Positions 33,895 to 43,719 of a stretch of 64,000 nt of DNA are shown here, in pieces. The notes below the pieces were generated by a model. The model saw only the letters and a program-made list of their open reading frames with translations, searched no databases and was not told the DNA's origin. The stretch comes from Dichotomicrobium sp964540795 (lineage in GTDB: Bacteria; Pseudomonadota; Alphaproteobacteria; Rhizobiales; Rhodomicrobiaceae). A program made the position numbers and the translations under genes. Numbering within the stretch: position 1 is the stretch's first letter; every line of letters begins with the position of its first letter. The stretch is from assembly GCA_964540795.1 (NCBI GenBank), contig CAZINX010000001.1:186001-250000 (forward strand), in the 5' to 3' direction.

Positions 33895-35208
33895 TCAGTC
33901 GAGGCCGGGACCGGAGCCGCGGCTCGAAGTTTGCGGCTCGCGATGGCCCGCGGGGCGGTGGGCGTCTGCCGAGTCGTATGCTTCGGCCTGGGCCTCGCGC
34001 AGGGTGGCCGGTTCGCGCGCCGGGATGCTGCCATGCGCCGCGCCGGAGGTTTCCACGCCGAGTGCCGGCTCGGGCGCGTCGATGCGCTCGTATTCGCTGG
34101 CCGGAAGGTCGCCAATGGGTCCAAGCGCCTCCTCGTCGCGCTCGAACAGGCGCGGGCTTTGCATGTAGACGCTGATGAGCCGCGATAGCGCGATCAGCGA
34201 ATCGACATGGGTGCGCTCATAGCCGTGCGAGGCGTCCAGCGCGAAGCAGATCAGCGCAGCGCGCATGTCGTTGCCAGCCTCCATCGCGGCCGCCGCGTCG
34301 CTGCGGTAGTGGTTGAACACGTCGCGGCTGTGCTCGATGTTGAAGCGCTGGCACAAATGCAGGAGGCTGCGTGTCAGGTGCCAGTCGAACGGGCCGCTGG
34401 AGTCCTGCATCGCGACAGTCACGCCGTATTCCGAGGTGTTCTGCTCCGGCGCAATCGTGCCGTTGTCGATGGATACCATCTCCGCGACATCGCCGTGAAG
34501 GATGTGCGATGCGCCGACGCCGACCTCCTCGGAGATAGTGAAGAGCAAGTGACAATCGAGCGGAATGGTGATCCCGGCCTCCCGGATGGCCTTGGCCGCC
34601 GTCAGCACCGCCGCGACGCCGGCCTTGTCGTCCAGGTGGCGCGCGTTGATGAAGCCGTTGCCCTCGAATTGCGGATTGGAGTCGATGGCGATGATATCGC
34701 CGACATTGACGCCAAGCGCCATTGCGTCCTGCGCGTTTTCAATGCGCTCGTCGAGCCGCACTTCGACATTCGACCAGGAGATCGGCAGTTCATCGACCTC
34801 GTCGCCATAGGTGTGGCCCGATGCCTTGAGCGGCAGGATCGTTCCGCGCAGCTTGCGGGCATCATCCATGAACACGGTCATGCGCGCGCCTTCAGCGAAG
34901 CGCGCGGACCAGTGGCCCACGGGCGAAATTTCAAGCCGACCAGATGGCTTGATGCGTTTGACAATCGCGCCGAGCGTGTCGAGATGCGCCGAGACCGAGC
35001 GATCCGGCGACTGGCGCTCACCCGGCAGATTGGCTCGGATTGCGCCGCGCCGGGTCAGCTCGTAGGGGATGTCGAGCTTCGCCAGCTCGCTGCACACGAA
35101 GCCGACCGCCAGATCCGTCATGCCTGTCGGACTCGGGATGTTGAGCAGCGTCTTTAGCGTGCTCAGCAAATACCCGGTGTCCATTTTCAGGTCGCGGATG
35201 CGGCTCAT
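33895..35208 (-). CDS. M42-family peptidase of the NAGGN osmoprotectant system
   Basis: A 437-residue metallopeptidase-like protein of the M42 (glutamyl aminopeptidase) fold. Metal-binding positions are in SAHLDTLG, HLDDKAGVAA and FTISEEVGVGASH, with SRAADHDAAY-like replaced by HYRSDAAAAM. The C-terminal 70 residues are low-complexity (Pro, Glu, Ser, Arg). In the NAGGN operon this gene accompanies the synthetase and amidotransferase, with an unproven role, perhaps dipeptide turnover. Its ATG overlaps the synthetase stop (ATGA). It is last in the operon and nearly abuts the MerR gene end-to-end. Confidence 0.93.
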   Translation of the reverse strand: MSRIRDLKMDTGYLLSTLKTLLNIPSPTGMTDLAVGFVCSELAKLDIPYELTRRGAIRANLPGERQSPDRSVSAHLDTLGAIVKRIKPSGRLEISPVGHWSARFAEGARMTVFMDDARKLRGTILPLKASGHTYGDEVDELPISWSNVEVRLDERIENAQDAMALGVNVGDIIAIDSNPQFEGNGFINARHLDDKAGVAAVLTAAKAIREAGITIPLDCHLLFTISEEVGVGASHILHGDVAEMVSIDNGTIAPEQNTSEYGVTVAMQDSSGPFDWHLTRSLLHLCQRFNIEHSRDVFNHYRSDAAAAMEAGNDMRAALICFALDASHGYERTHVDSLIALSRLISVYMQSPRLFERDEEALGPIGDLPASEYERIDAPEPALGVETSGAAHGSIPAREPATLREAQAEAYDSADAHRPAGHREPQTSSRGSGPGLD

Positions 35209-36962
35209 GAGCGGGCGGCTCGGTCTCTCGTCACGGTTTGCGGGAACAGGAAGTCGATGAAGCTCTCGGCGGTCGGTTGCGGTTCGTGGTTGGCAAGGCC
35301 GGGGCGCTCGTTCGCCTCGATGACGAAATAGGTCGGTTCGCACGGCGAAGGCACGATGAAGTCCAGCCCGACGACCGGCATATCGAGAATGTCCGACGCG
35401 GTCAATGCGGCGTCGGCGAGATCAGGGTGCAGGGCTGGCGTGACATCGTGGATTGTGCCTCCGGTGTGAAGGTTCGCGGTCTTGCGCACGATCAGCTCTT
35501 CGCTCTCGGGCAAGACCGAATCCATCTCGTAGCCCGCCCCGGAAATGGCGCGGCGCGTTTCGTCGTCGACGGGGATGCGGCTTTCCCCGCCCGTAGCGGC
35601 CGCGCGCCGGCGGGACTGCTTCTCGATCAACTGAGCGATGGTGTGCACGCCGTTGCCGATGATGGCGGCGGGTTTGCGGATCGCCGCGGCGATCACCTGC
35701 CGGTCGATCACAATAATCCGCAAATCCTTTCCGGTGATGAACTGCTCCATCAGCACGGTCTCGCACAGCGACCGGGCGGCTGCGACGGCGGCAAGCACAT
35801 CCTCCTCGCTGTTCAGGTCCACGAACACGCCGCGGCCCTGTTCCCCTTCGGCCGGCTTGACCACGACGCGGCCGTGCCGGCGCAGGAAGTCGCGCGCCTC
35901 GTCGTCATTATCGACCTTGATCTGCTCGGGCACTTTCAGCCCGCCGCGGCGCAGCAGCCGCTGCGTTAGCGCCTTGTCCATGCACCGGCTCATGGCGACT
36001 GCGCTGGTCATGTCGCTCAGCGACTCGCGGCAGGCGATCGAACGGCCGCCGAAAGACAGATGGAACAACCCGGCTGCTGCGTCTTCGATCTCCACGGCAA
36101 TGCCGCGCCGTCGCGCCTCGTCGACGATGATGCGCGCGTAAATGTTGAGCTGCTTTTCGGGCGCGGGTCCCATGAACAGGCGCTCGTTGATCGGGTTCTT
36201 GCGCTTGATGCAGTAGACCGGCACCTGCTCGAAGCCGAGCTTGCGGTAAAGCTGAATGGCCTCTTCGTTGTCATACATGACCGAGAGATCCATGAAGCTG
36301 CGTCCCGCCTGGCGGAAGTGATGCGCAAGCGTCAGCACCAGCGTCCGCCCGACGCCAGGGTGCGGGGCCTGCATATCCACGCCGAGCGCCCACAGGCTGG
36401 AGCCGTTGTCCGGATCGCCGAAGGCCGCGACGTGATCCACGCCCATGACCACGCCGAGAACATCGCCCGTCTTCGGATCGTCCGCAGCGAGCACGTTGAC
36501 GGGGTTGTCGCTATCCATTTCGTCAAGGAAGCCGTGATGCAGCGTGACCATGCCGTGGGACTGGTAGATGACATTGATCGCATCGGCATCGTCCGGGCGC
36601 GCAGGGCGGATGCGGAAGCCGGGCGGGCTGGGCGTTTCGTCCTGGAGGTTGCCGAGATAGAGCCGGAAGGTGTGCGAGGGGTCGAGAAACAGCTCTTGCG
36701 GCGCGCTGGACAGCACGACATGCGGATCGCGGACATAAAACGCCACATCGCGCTGGCCCGCCGTTTCCTCGCGCAGCGATTGCGCGAGTGCATCGAGGTC
36801 GGCGAAGGTCTGGCCAAAGATCAGGCGGCCCCAGCCGCAGTCGACGATGGCGTTGGGCGTCATTCGCTGCGACTGCGCCTCTTGCGGCCGCGCGCCCCAG
36901 TGTTTCAGCGAGGCCATCTCGGCGAGGTCCTCGGGGCTGACGCGCTTGTCACGGTCCCCCAT
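35205..36962 (-). CDS. ngg: N-acetylglutaminylglutamine synthetase (GNAT + ATP-grasp fusion)
   Basis: A 585-residue protein with two parts. Residues about 110-265 form a GNAT acetyltransferase domain (HPGVGRTLVLTLAHHFR, acetyl-CoA loop). Residues about 300-585 form an ATP-grasp ligase (GRVVVKPAEGEQGRGVF, then FVIEANERPGLANHEP). Together they acetylate glutamine and couple it to a second glutamine, giving the dipeptide core of NAGGN, an osmoprotectant found in rhizobia and Pseudomonas. It ends overlapping the peptidase start and begins 48 bases after the amidotransferase stop. Confidence 0.95.
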   Translation of the reverse strand: MGDRDKRVSPEDLAEMASLKHWGARPQEAQSQRMTPNAIVDCGWGRLIFGQTFADLDALAQSLREETAGQRDVAFYVRDPHVVLSSAPQELFLDPSHTFRLYLGNLQDETPSPPGFRIRPARPDDADAINVIYQSHGMVTLHHGFLDEMDSDNPVNVLAADDPKTGDVLGVVMGVDHVAAFGDPDNGSSLWALGVDMQAPHPGVGRTLVLTLAHHFRQAGRSFMDLSVMYDNEEAIQLYRKLGFEQVPVYCIKRKNPINERLFMGPAPEKQLNIYARIIVDEARRRGIAVEIEDAAAGLFHLSFGGRSIACRESLSDMTSAVAMSRCMDKALTQRLLRRGGLKVPEQIKVDNDDEARDFLRRHGRVVVKPAEGEQGRGVFVDLNSEEDVLAAVAAARSLCETVLMEQFITGKDLRIIVIDRQVIAAAIRKPAAIIGNGVHTIAQLIEKQSRRRAAATGGESRIPVDDETRRAISGAGYEMDSVLPESEELIVRKTANLHTGGTIHDVTPALHPDLADAALTASDILDMPVVGLDFIVPSPCEPTYFVIEANERPGLANHEPQPTAESFIDFLFPQTVTRDRAARS

Positions 36963-37010
36963 GCGCCTGCCTTTCGCCTGTCGGATACGGGTTAATCAAA
37001 CGCGACAATC

Positions 37011-38789
37011 TCAAATGGCGTGTTCCTGCAGCCACCACTCCAGCAGCGCCACCTGCCAGGTCTTCGAGCCGCCCAGCGAGGTAATGTGTTCGGCCGGGTT
37101 GTCGAGCAGCTTGTCCACATAGGCTTGTTGGAACAGGCCGCGCTCGCGCGCCTTTTGCGAGTGCATCAGGTCCCGCACCATATCATAAACCGGCCCCTGG
37201 ATGTATTTCAGCGCGGGAACCGGGAAATAGCCCTTGGGCCGGTCGATCACTTCGTGGGGCAGGACCGTGCGCGCGACATCCTTGAGCACGCCCTTGCCGC
37301 CGTCCTTGAGCTTTTCACCCGGCGGGATGCGCGCGGCGAGTTCCACCACCTTGTGATCGAGAAACGGCACCCGCGCTTCCAGCCCCCATGCCATCGTCAT
37401 GTTGTCGACGCGCTTGACCGGATCGTCGGCGAGCATGACCATCGTGTCGATACGCAGGCCCCGGTCCACCGGCGTGTCGGCGCCGGGCAGGTCGAAATGT
37501 GCGCTGACGAACTCGCGGCTGTAGTCGCCGTTGACCAGGTCTGGGTTGATGAGCTGCCTGTAGTCCTCGTGATCGCGGTCGAAGAATGCCGCGGCATAGT
37601 CGGAGACGGGATCGTTGCTGCTGGCCAGCGCCTGATACCAGTGATAGCCGCCGAAGATCTCGTCCGCGCCCTGGCCGGACTGCACGACCTTGACGTGTTG
37701 GGATACCTCCTCGGAGAGCAGAAAGAAGCCGACATTGTCGTGGCTGACCATGGGCTCGGACATCGCGGCGATGACCTTTGGCAGCGCGCGGATCAGCCGG
37801 TCGCTGGTGGCGTGTATCTTGTAGTGTTCGGTGCCGTAGCGCTCGGCCACGAGGTCGGAATAGCGGAACTCGTTGCCTTCCTCGCCGCCGATGGTCTCGA
37901 AGCCGATGGAGAACGTCTTGAGATCGGTCTGGCCGGCCTCTGCCAGCAGCGCGACGATCAGGCTGGAATCGACCCCGCCGGAAAGCAGGACGCCGACTGG
38001 CACGTCCGCCACCATGCGGCGCTTCACCGCTCCGCGCAGCGTCTCATGAACCAGATCGCGCCAGGCCGAGGACGGCATGTCGGCATCACGCGCCTCGCGC
38101 TGGAAGGTCGGCGCCCAGTAGACATGGTCGTTGCGCGTCCCGTCCGGCTCGATGATCGCGATCGTGGCGGGCGGCAGCTTGCGGATGCCGCGCACCATCG
38201 TGAAAGGCGGCGGGACAACCGCGTGGAAGGTCATGTAATGGTGCAAGGCAACCGGATCGATGCTGGTGTCAACGTCGCCGGCCGCGAGCAGGGCGGGCAG
38301 CGTCGAGGCGAAGCGCAGCGCGCGGCCGCCGCGTCCTTCAGAGAAATAGAGCGGCTTGATGCCCAGCCGGTCGCGCGCGAGGACCAGCCGGCCGCTGTCG
38401 CGCTCGTGGATCGCGAAGGCGAACATGCCGTTGAAGCGCTTGACGCAGTCCGGGCCCCAGGCGGCGAAGGCCTTGAGGATGACTTCCGTGTCGCTGTGCG
38501 AGAAGAAGCTGTAGCCCAGCGCGATCAGCTCGTCGCGGAGCGCCTCGTAATTGTAGATGCAGCCGTTGAAGGCGATGCTGAGGCCGAGATGGGAGTCGAC
38601 CATCGGCTGGCGCGCGTGTTCGCTCAGGTCGATGATCTTGAGGCGGCGGTGCGCCAGCCCGGCATGGCCGAACGCAACCGCGCCGCTGCCGTCCGGTCCG
38701 CGCGGAGCCATGCAGGTCGCCATCTTGTCGAGGGTGGACAGATCGGCGGGCGCGCCGTCGAAAGTGACTTCTCCGCAAATGCCGCACAT
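37011..38789 (-). CDS. asnO: N-acetylglutaminylglutamine amidotransferase (asparagine synthetase-like)
   Basis: A 592-residue class II glutamine amidotransferase. The N-terminal nucleophile is Cys2 (MCGICGEV), with the glutaminase domain ending about residue 200. The ATP-pyrophosphatase domain holds GVLLSGGVDSSLIVALL, then an asparagine-synthetase-like C-terminal part. In this operon it amidates acetylglutaminylglutamine to the final NAGGN. Genes run asnO, synthetase, peptidase on the minus strand. The sequence upstream (38790-38919) should hold the promoter. Confidence 0.95.
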   Translation of the reverse strand: MCGICGEVTFDGAPADLSTLDKMATCMAPRGPDGSGAVAFGHAGLAHRRLKIIDLSEHARQPMVDSHLGLSIAFNGCIYNYEALRDELIALGYSFFSHSDTEVILKAFAAWGPDCVKRFNGMFAFAIHERDSGRLVLARDRLGIKPLYFSEGRGGRALRFASTLPALLAAGDVDTSIDPVALHHYMTFHAVVPPPFTMVRGIRKLPPATIAIIEPDGTRNDHVYWAPTFQREARDADMPSSAWRDLVHETLRGAVKRRMVADVPVGVLLSGGVDSSLIVALLAEAGQTDLKTFSIGFETIGGEEGNEFRYSDLVAERYGTEHYKIHATSDRLIRALPKVIAAMSEPMVSHDNVGFFLLSEEVSQHVKVVQSGQGADEIFGGYHWYQALASSNDPVSDYAAAFFDRDHEDYRQLINPDLVNGDYSREFVSAHFDLPGADTPVDRGLRIDTMVMLADDPVKRVDNMTMAWGLEARVPFLDHKVVELAARIPPGEKLKDGGKGVLKDVARTVLPHEVIDRPKGYFPVPALKYIQGPVYDMVRDLMHSQKARERGLFQQAYVDKLLDNPAEHITSLGGSKTWQVALLEWWLQEHAI

Positions 38790-38919
38790 GTAAAAGGGTA
38801 ACGCTCGCTGCTTCTCGGGTGGCGTGATAGCGCGCGGCGTCAGTGAACGGCCCGCGCCTCGGTTCGCTGTACTGCAAAGATCATACCAGAACGCCCCATG
38901 CTGGCAACCGAGGCCGGCC

Positions 38920-41900
38920 TCAGCGGGTCAGCGAGGGCGCACCGCCCGTGCGCGCGGCGGTGTTCGAGGACTGCTCGGAGAGGATGCGCGGCGGAGCCTG
39001 ATCGAACTCGAAGATCTGGCGCAGGAACCCCGGAGCCACCGCGGAGACCGGATTGACCAGCACCTGCGGGTTGTCCATCGCGCCGCGCACGGCATAGGTC
39101 ATGCCGAAAATGCCTTCGCCGCTGCGTCCGGTCAGCAAGTCCCCGAGAATGGGCACCGAGCTGATCGCCGCGTTCAGACCGTACATCGGCACATAGGTGC
39201 CGGAGAGTTGAATGCGGTTGCGCTTCAGATCGAGCCGGCCCCGGATCGTCGCGCCGAGCAGCGGGCCGTTGATGATTGCGTCGCGCAGGATGAACTGCCC
39301 GTTCCCGACCGAGAAGGGGACGCGCATGATATTGAAGTCGATCTGGTTGCGCCGCTTGACGGTTTGTCCCCGCCGATCCCCCGGCGCGCCAATGCCATTC
39401 TCGTTTCCGAACAGCACCTGGTCCACGACCTCGTCGCCCAGCACCTTGAAATTCCAGGCGTAAAGCGTGCCGAGGCGGTCGGCTTCGCCTAGCCCGTCGA
39501 GGTTGACGCGCAGCGACATCTCGCCGCCGGCGACGCGCTCATACAGACCGACGAGCCGGAATGCGGCCCCTGCGTCGGTTGCCTCGGCCAGCAGAAGGCG
39601 CGGCTCGCCTTCCGTGTTGCGCAAGCGCACGGCCAGAGGGGCTTCTCCGGCGAGTCGGCCATTGACGCTCACCTTGGTCAACCGCTCGGCGTCCTTGCGC
39701 ACATGCGCCGTCAGGTTCGTGACCGTCGTGTCGTTGTGGCCGATCACGGTGCTGATCTTGGCGGTGATGTCCAGGCCCCAGTCGTGCTCGGGCCGGTCGG
39801 GCTGGTCCTCCGCGAGCTTGCCGCGCGAGAACAGCGAGCGGAAAAATTCCCGCCCGTCATAGCTGTCGCCGGTCGCCTCGACGCGCCACACGTTCTGCTC
39901 GTCGCGCACCCCGGACACCTGAAGGCGCGTCAGCGGGTTCGGCCAGAATGTCGGGAAGTCGAAGCTGCGCGGAAGCCCGTCCCGGCCAAACCTCACCGTG
40001 CCGGCGATGTCAATCTCGTCGCCCACCATGCGCACATCGTTGAGCGCCATGCGCCCGGCCTCGTCCTCGACGACATCGAAGGTGAGTATCGCGCTTTCGC
40101 CCGGCGGCTTGCGCGAGGCGACGTTGATGAAAAACAGTTCTGCGTTGGTCAGGTCCGCCTCGACGCCCAGATGGCGCTTGTTCTCCTCGCGATTGATCGT
40201 CAGCGCCAGCGGCACGGTGCCGCGCACCACGTGATTGATGTCCAGGCCGAGATCTTCGCGATCCCGCGCATCGAGCGATGCGCGCAGAAGCAGCCCCGGC
40301 TGCAGACGATCAGGCGCGCCGAAGATGCGATGCCAGTCCACGTTCACCGGCACGCCGTTGACCAGTACATCGCCCTTGGCGTTCAGCGCCTTCTCGTTCA
40401 CATCGAAGACCACTTCGCCGCCGTTGACAGCCAGATCCTCGGCAAAGCCCGATGCGGTGGGGTCTTCCAGCGTCGCGCGCCCGCGCAGTCCGATATCCTC
40501 GAAATCGAGGTCCTCAAACAGCGGGATTTCCAAGCCGAACGCGCCCGCGAGCCGCCCGCTCAGGCCCGTTGGCTCCAGGCCCACCGCACCGGCATAATTG
40601 AGCGGATCGTGATTGAGCAGATCATAGGCCGCGCCGGCCTCTGCCGAGACCCGGAAATTCAGTTCAGCCCGCGGAATATGCGGACGCAGGTCGCCGATTA
40701 CGAACTGCGCGTTTTCCAGCGCGACAGGCGCGCGCCCCGGCAGGGCGATCGCGCCGTCGGGCATATTGAAGACGAAGCGCCGCCCGCGCAGCATCGCGGT
40801 GCCCGGCCCGGTTTGCATTTCTGGCATCCCGTCGATGTAGGAAATCACCAGATCGTCCGTACCGAAGCGCACGTCGACGCTCTCGGCTGGCAGATCGCCG
40901 TCCGTTTCCAGCTTGTGCAAAATGCCGCCGGGAATGTTGATGTCGATGCTGCCGCCCGTGATGCGCCCGCCGCTGACCGATTCCCCGATCCATTCGCGCG
41001 CGCCGGGCGCGACGAATTTGGGCCAGATCAACTTGAGGAAGGCCACCGGCATCGGGCTTATCTCGCCGGCCATGCGCACTGCCGGGGCGCCTGGCGCATC
41101 GACCATTTCGCCGTTCAGGTCGATGAAGGCATCGGCGGCCTGCACCCGGAACCGCTCAAGCGCAACGCGTTCGCCGCCATCGAAGATCTGGCCGTTCGCA
41201 AAGATGCCGTCCACAGGGATCGCCGGGAGGCCGAACTGCTCCGCGGCCAGAGCGATTTCCGTGGTGCTGAAGCGGTAGGTCCAGTCCCTTGCCGTGCCGG
41301 TCTTTCCGTCCGCTGCGGCGGCGATGTCGCCGACCAGCGTCATGCGGCTTTCGCCCCAGCGCAGGGTGGACGGCTTCAACTCGAAGCGCCCGGCATCCTC
41401 GGAATAGGTGAAGCGCAGGTTGGCGCCGTCGATGCCGGCCGGCTCCTTTTCGTTCCAGGGCGCGTAAATCAGCCCGCTGCCGAGCGCGAGTTCCCCGGTC
41501 GCAGCCGTAATCCTGCCGTCGCCCGCCATCTCGGCGCTCAACGCCGCCGTCACGGGCAAGTCAAGGCTGCGCAGCGCCGAGAGCATGGCGAATTCCGTGC
41601 CCAGTTCGCGCGGGACCAGGTCTTCCACGCGCAAGCCGAGCGACAGTTTCTCGTAGCCGTCAAGGCGCGCCACCTCGAAGGTCATGTCCCAGGCGCGGGA
41701 ATCGCTGCCAATGCTGGCGCGTCCGGTGAGCACGCTCTGGCGGTCGCGGCGCTCCAGATCGACCTCGAATGCGCGGACCTGCCACCGGGTGACGCGGTCG
41801 GGCCGGGCGACGAAGAACTCTGCGTCGCGGATGCCGAAGCTGCCGAGATAAGACGAGTTGTCCTCGCCCGCGCCGAGGTCATTGAAAAGCTGGTTGATGG

Positions 41901-42567
41901 CTGGAACCAGCGCGATCGCGCGGTTGTCCCGCGCTTGCGGTTCGCCGGCCGTCACCGTCGCCGGAGCCTTGCGCGCCGGCGGGGCCGCGCCCGACTGCGC
42001 ATCGACGGTCAGCGCGATTCCGTCGTCCTCGTTCACATGCAGCAGCACGCGCGGGCCGATCAGATCCACGCTGCCGGCCGCAAACCGCCCGGCGAGCAAA
42101 GCCCGCGCGCTCAAGCCCACCGAGGCGAAGGGCGCCTCGGCCACGACCACGCCGCCCTGGTCGTAAAGCCGCACGGTCTTGAGCCGGAATTCGATGCCGC
42201 CCGCGTCGGACAGTCTGACGACCGCATCCTCGATATCGATGCTCGGGCCGCGCAGCTGGCCATTCACTGATTTTTCCACCGGCTCGACGAGAAAGGCCAT
42301 CGACACCGGCCCCTGGCTCAGCCGCCCGTAGACCAGCGCCAGCGCGACAGCGCCGACAACGATCAGCCCGGTGAAGACCTCCAGCGAGAGTCGCCCGCAG
42401 CGCTTGCAGGCCCGGCCGATGCGCACCCGAGCCGGCTCCGGCACGCGAAGCGCCAGCGCGCGGGTTTTCTCATCGATGCGGGCAATCTGACGTCCGGCCG
42501 GGGCGGCCAAGTCCTTGCAGGCGCTCATGGCCCGCCGGAACCGCCCTTGCCTGTGCTCGTCGTTCAT
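38920..42567 (-). CDS. Large DUF3971/AsmA-like (YhdP-family) protein
   Basis: A 1215-residue envelope protein, the largest gene of the window. A cytoplasmic N-terminus of about 65 residues is followed by one membrane helix (FTGLIVVGAVALALVYG, about 65-82), then a long periplasmic region with the DUF3971 segment and an AsmA-like C-terminal domain ending near PILGDLLTGRSGEGIFGMTYAVRG. YhdP-like proteins form long grooves carrying phospholipids between membranes. It is divergent from the bcp gene and 130 bases upstream of the NAGGN operon on the same strand. The complementary strand carries long false frames. Confidence 0.9.
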   Translation of the reverse strand: MNDEHRQGRFRRAMSACKDLAAPAGRQIARIDEKTRALALRVPEPARVRIGRACKRCGRLSLEVFTGLIVVGAVALALVYGRLSQGPVSMAFLVEPVEKSVNGQLRGPSIDIEDAVVRLSDAGGIEFRLKTVRLYDQGGVVVAEAPFASVGLSARALLAGRFAAGSVDLIGPRVLLHVNEDDGIALTVDAQSGAAPPARKAPATVTAGEPQARDNRAIALVPAINQLFNDLGAGEDNSSYLGSFGIRDAEFFVARPDRVTRWQVRAFEVDLERRDRQSVLTGRASIGSDSRAWDMTFEVARLDGYEKLSLGLRVEDLVPRELGTEFAMLSALRSLDLPVTAALSAEMAGDGRITAATGELALGSGLIYAPWNEKEPAGIDGANLRFTYSEDAGRFELKPSTLRWGESRMTLVGDIAAAADGKTGTARDWTYRFSTTEIALAAEQFGLPAIPVDGIFANGQIFDGGERVALERFRVQAADAFIDLNGEMVDAPGAPAVRMAGEISPMPVAFLKLIWPKFVAPGAREWIGESVSGGRITGGSIDINIPGGILHKLETDGDLPAESVDVRFGTDDLVISYIDGMPEMQTGPGTAMLRGRRFVFNMPDGAIALPGRAPVALENAQFVIGDLRPHIPRAELNFRVSAEAGAAYDLLNHDPLNYAGAVGLEPTGLSGRLAGAFGLEIPLFEDLDFEDIGLRGRATLEDPTASGFAEDLAVNGGEVVFDVNEKALNAKGDVLVNGVPVNVDWHRIFGAPDRLQPGLLLRASLDARDREDLGLDINHVVRGTVPLALTINREENKRHLGVEADLTNAELFFINVASRKPPGESAILTFDVVEDEAGRMALNDVRMVGDEIDIAGTVRFGRDGLPRSFDFPTFWPNPLTRLQVSGVRDEQNVWRVEATGDSYDGREFFRSLFSRGKLAEDQPDRPEHDWGLDITAKISTVIGHNDTTVTNLTAHVRKDAERLTKVSVNGRLAGEAPLAVRLRNTEGEPRLLLAEATDAGAAFRLVGLYERVAGGEMSLRVNLDGLGEADRLGTLYAWNFKVLGDEVVDQVLFGNENGIGAPGDRRGQTVKRRNQIDFNIMRVPFSVGNGQFILRDAIINGPLLGATIRGRLDLKRNRIQLSGTYVPMYGLNAAISSVPILGDLLTGRSGEGIFGMTYAVRGAMDNPQVLVNPVSAVAPGFLRQIFEFDQAPPRILSEQSSNTAARTGGAPSLTR

Positions 42568-42750
42568 TGCGCGTCCAGAGTGGTGATGCCGCGGTCCCGC
42601 CTGTGCCCCGGGGCGGGTGACGAATTGTTGCTGCAGGCCGCTTGAGGCTTGCGCCGATGCGCCGGATAGGCTTTGTCAAACGGGCAGCCTTTATCACGAA
42701 AGTTGTCAAATTGTTTCATGGGCAAAAAACGTCAAAAGGAAGGCATTGCG

Positions 42751-43212
42751 ATGGTCTGCGAAGGTGATGTCGCCCCCGGTTTCGACCTGCCGCGCGACGG
42801 GGGCGGGACGGTCAGCCTGGAAGAGTTCAAGGGCAAGCCGGTGGTCCTCTATTTCTATCCGAAGGACGATACATCCGGCTGCACCAAGGAGGCGGTCAAT
42901 TTCACCGCGCTTGCGGGTGAGTTCGCTGCGGCCGGCGCGGAGATCGTCGGCGTTTCGCCGGATCCGGTAAAATCGCACGACAAGTTCAAGGCCAAGCACG
43001 AGCTGAGCGTCACGCTCGCCTCGGATGAGGAAAAGGGGGTCATCCAGGCTTATGGGGTCTGGGGCGAAAAGAAGATGTACGGCAAGACCTACATGGGCGT
43101 CGAGCGCTCGACCTTCCTGATCGACAAGGATGGCAAGATCGCGAGGATCTGGCGCAAGGTCAAGGTGCCCGGTCATGCCGAAGCGGTTCTCGAAGCCGTC
43201 AAGTCTTTGTAA
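42751..43212 (+). CDS. bcp: Thioredoxin-dependent peroxiredoxin, Bcp family
   Basis: A 153-residue peroxiredoxin. The peroxidatic Cys44 sits in KDDTSGCTKEA, the usual (T/S)GCTxE motif. The resolving Cys of E. coli Bcp, about five residues later, is missing; the only other Cys is Cys3, so it is probably a 1-Cys enzyme. FYPKDD and SPDPVKSHDKFKAKH fit the family. It reduces peroxides using thioredoxin or thiols in the cytoplasm. ATG 42751 has AAGGAAGG about eight bases upstream; an in-frame ATG at 42718 has none. Confidence 0.94.
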   Translation: MVCEGDVAPGFDLPRDGGGTVSLEEFKGKPVVLYFYPKDDTSGCTKEAVNFTALAGEFAAAGAEIVGVSPDPVKSHDKFKAKHELSVTLASDEEKGVIQAYGVWGEKKMYGKTYMGVERSTFLIDKDGKIARIWRKVKVPGHAEAVLEAVKSL

Positions 43213-43719
43213 CGCAGAGGAAAATGACGCGGGTCCGCCACGTCCGATTGTTTCGCAACACCATCGAAAATTCGTCGAAAAATTGCATCCGTTGATCAAA
43301 GTTAACCCATGACAGGCGTGCCGCTTCCCGCTAAGGTGCGCCGCGTTATTGCCGGTGACGGCGGCAACTGACTGCGGCAGGGACGCAGGTCTGTCGGGGG
43401 CGCAACCGCGCAGATTGGCTGGCGCGCCGGTTCGTTCAATGCGCAGGACTCGGGCGTTGGCCATGCGGATGCCTGTGTACATGCCGTCGGATCGGCATCG
43501 CAGTCGGGGCGCGCGCCCCGGGTAAACTTCGCCTTGGCGGTGTTCCACCGCTTCGGGGGATGACGACGGCGCACCGGGTTGGCGAAAGCGCTTGTTGGGC
43601 GTCTGCGAGGCCGGTTTCCGGCCGCCGGCAAAGTGTTTGCCCGTTGACGCCTCACTTAGCGCCCGTTAACGCATTGTGCGAATGACGAGGTCTCAAGAGC
43701 AACGAAAGCAGAGAACGCC
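43213..43719. other. Intergenic region, no gene recognised
   Basis: 507 bases between bcp and the first bactofilin gene. Open frames here lack family features. A small stem-loop (TTGCCG/CGGCAA, 43349-43367) is the only structure I can find, without a T-run. An M23 peptidase gene, often beside bactofilins, is not present in this gap. The bactofilin promoter should lie near its 3' end. Confidence 0.5.

Noticed and set aside
37020..38801. 593-codon open frame on the plus strand
   Set aside because: Antisense to the amidotransferase gene, which has all active-site motifs; the plus-strand product shows none.
39703..42270. 855-codon open frame on the plus strand
   Set aside because: It is antisense to the 1215-residue DUF3971 gene; its Arg/His/Ala-rich translation has no domain and follows from the GC-rich third-position pattern of the real gene.
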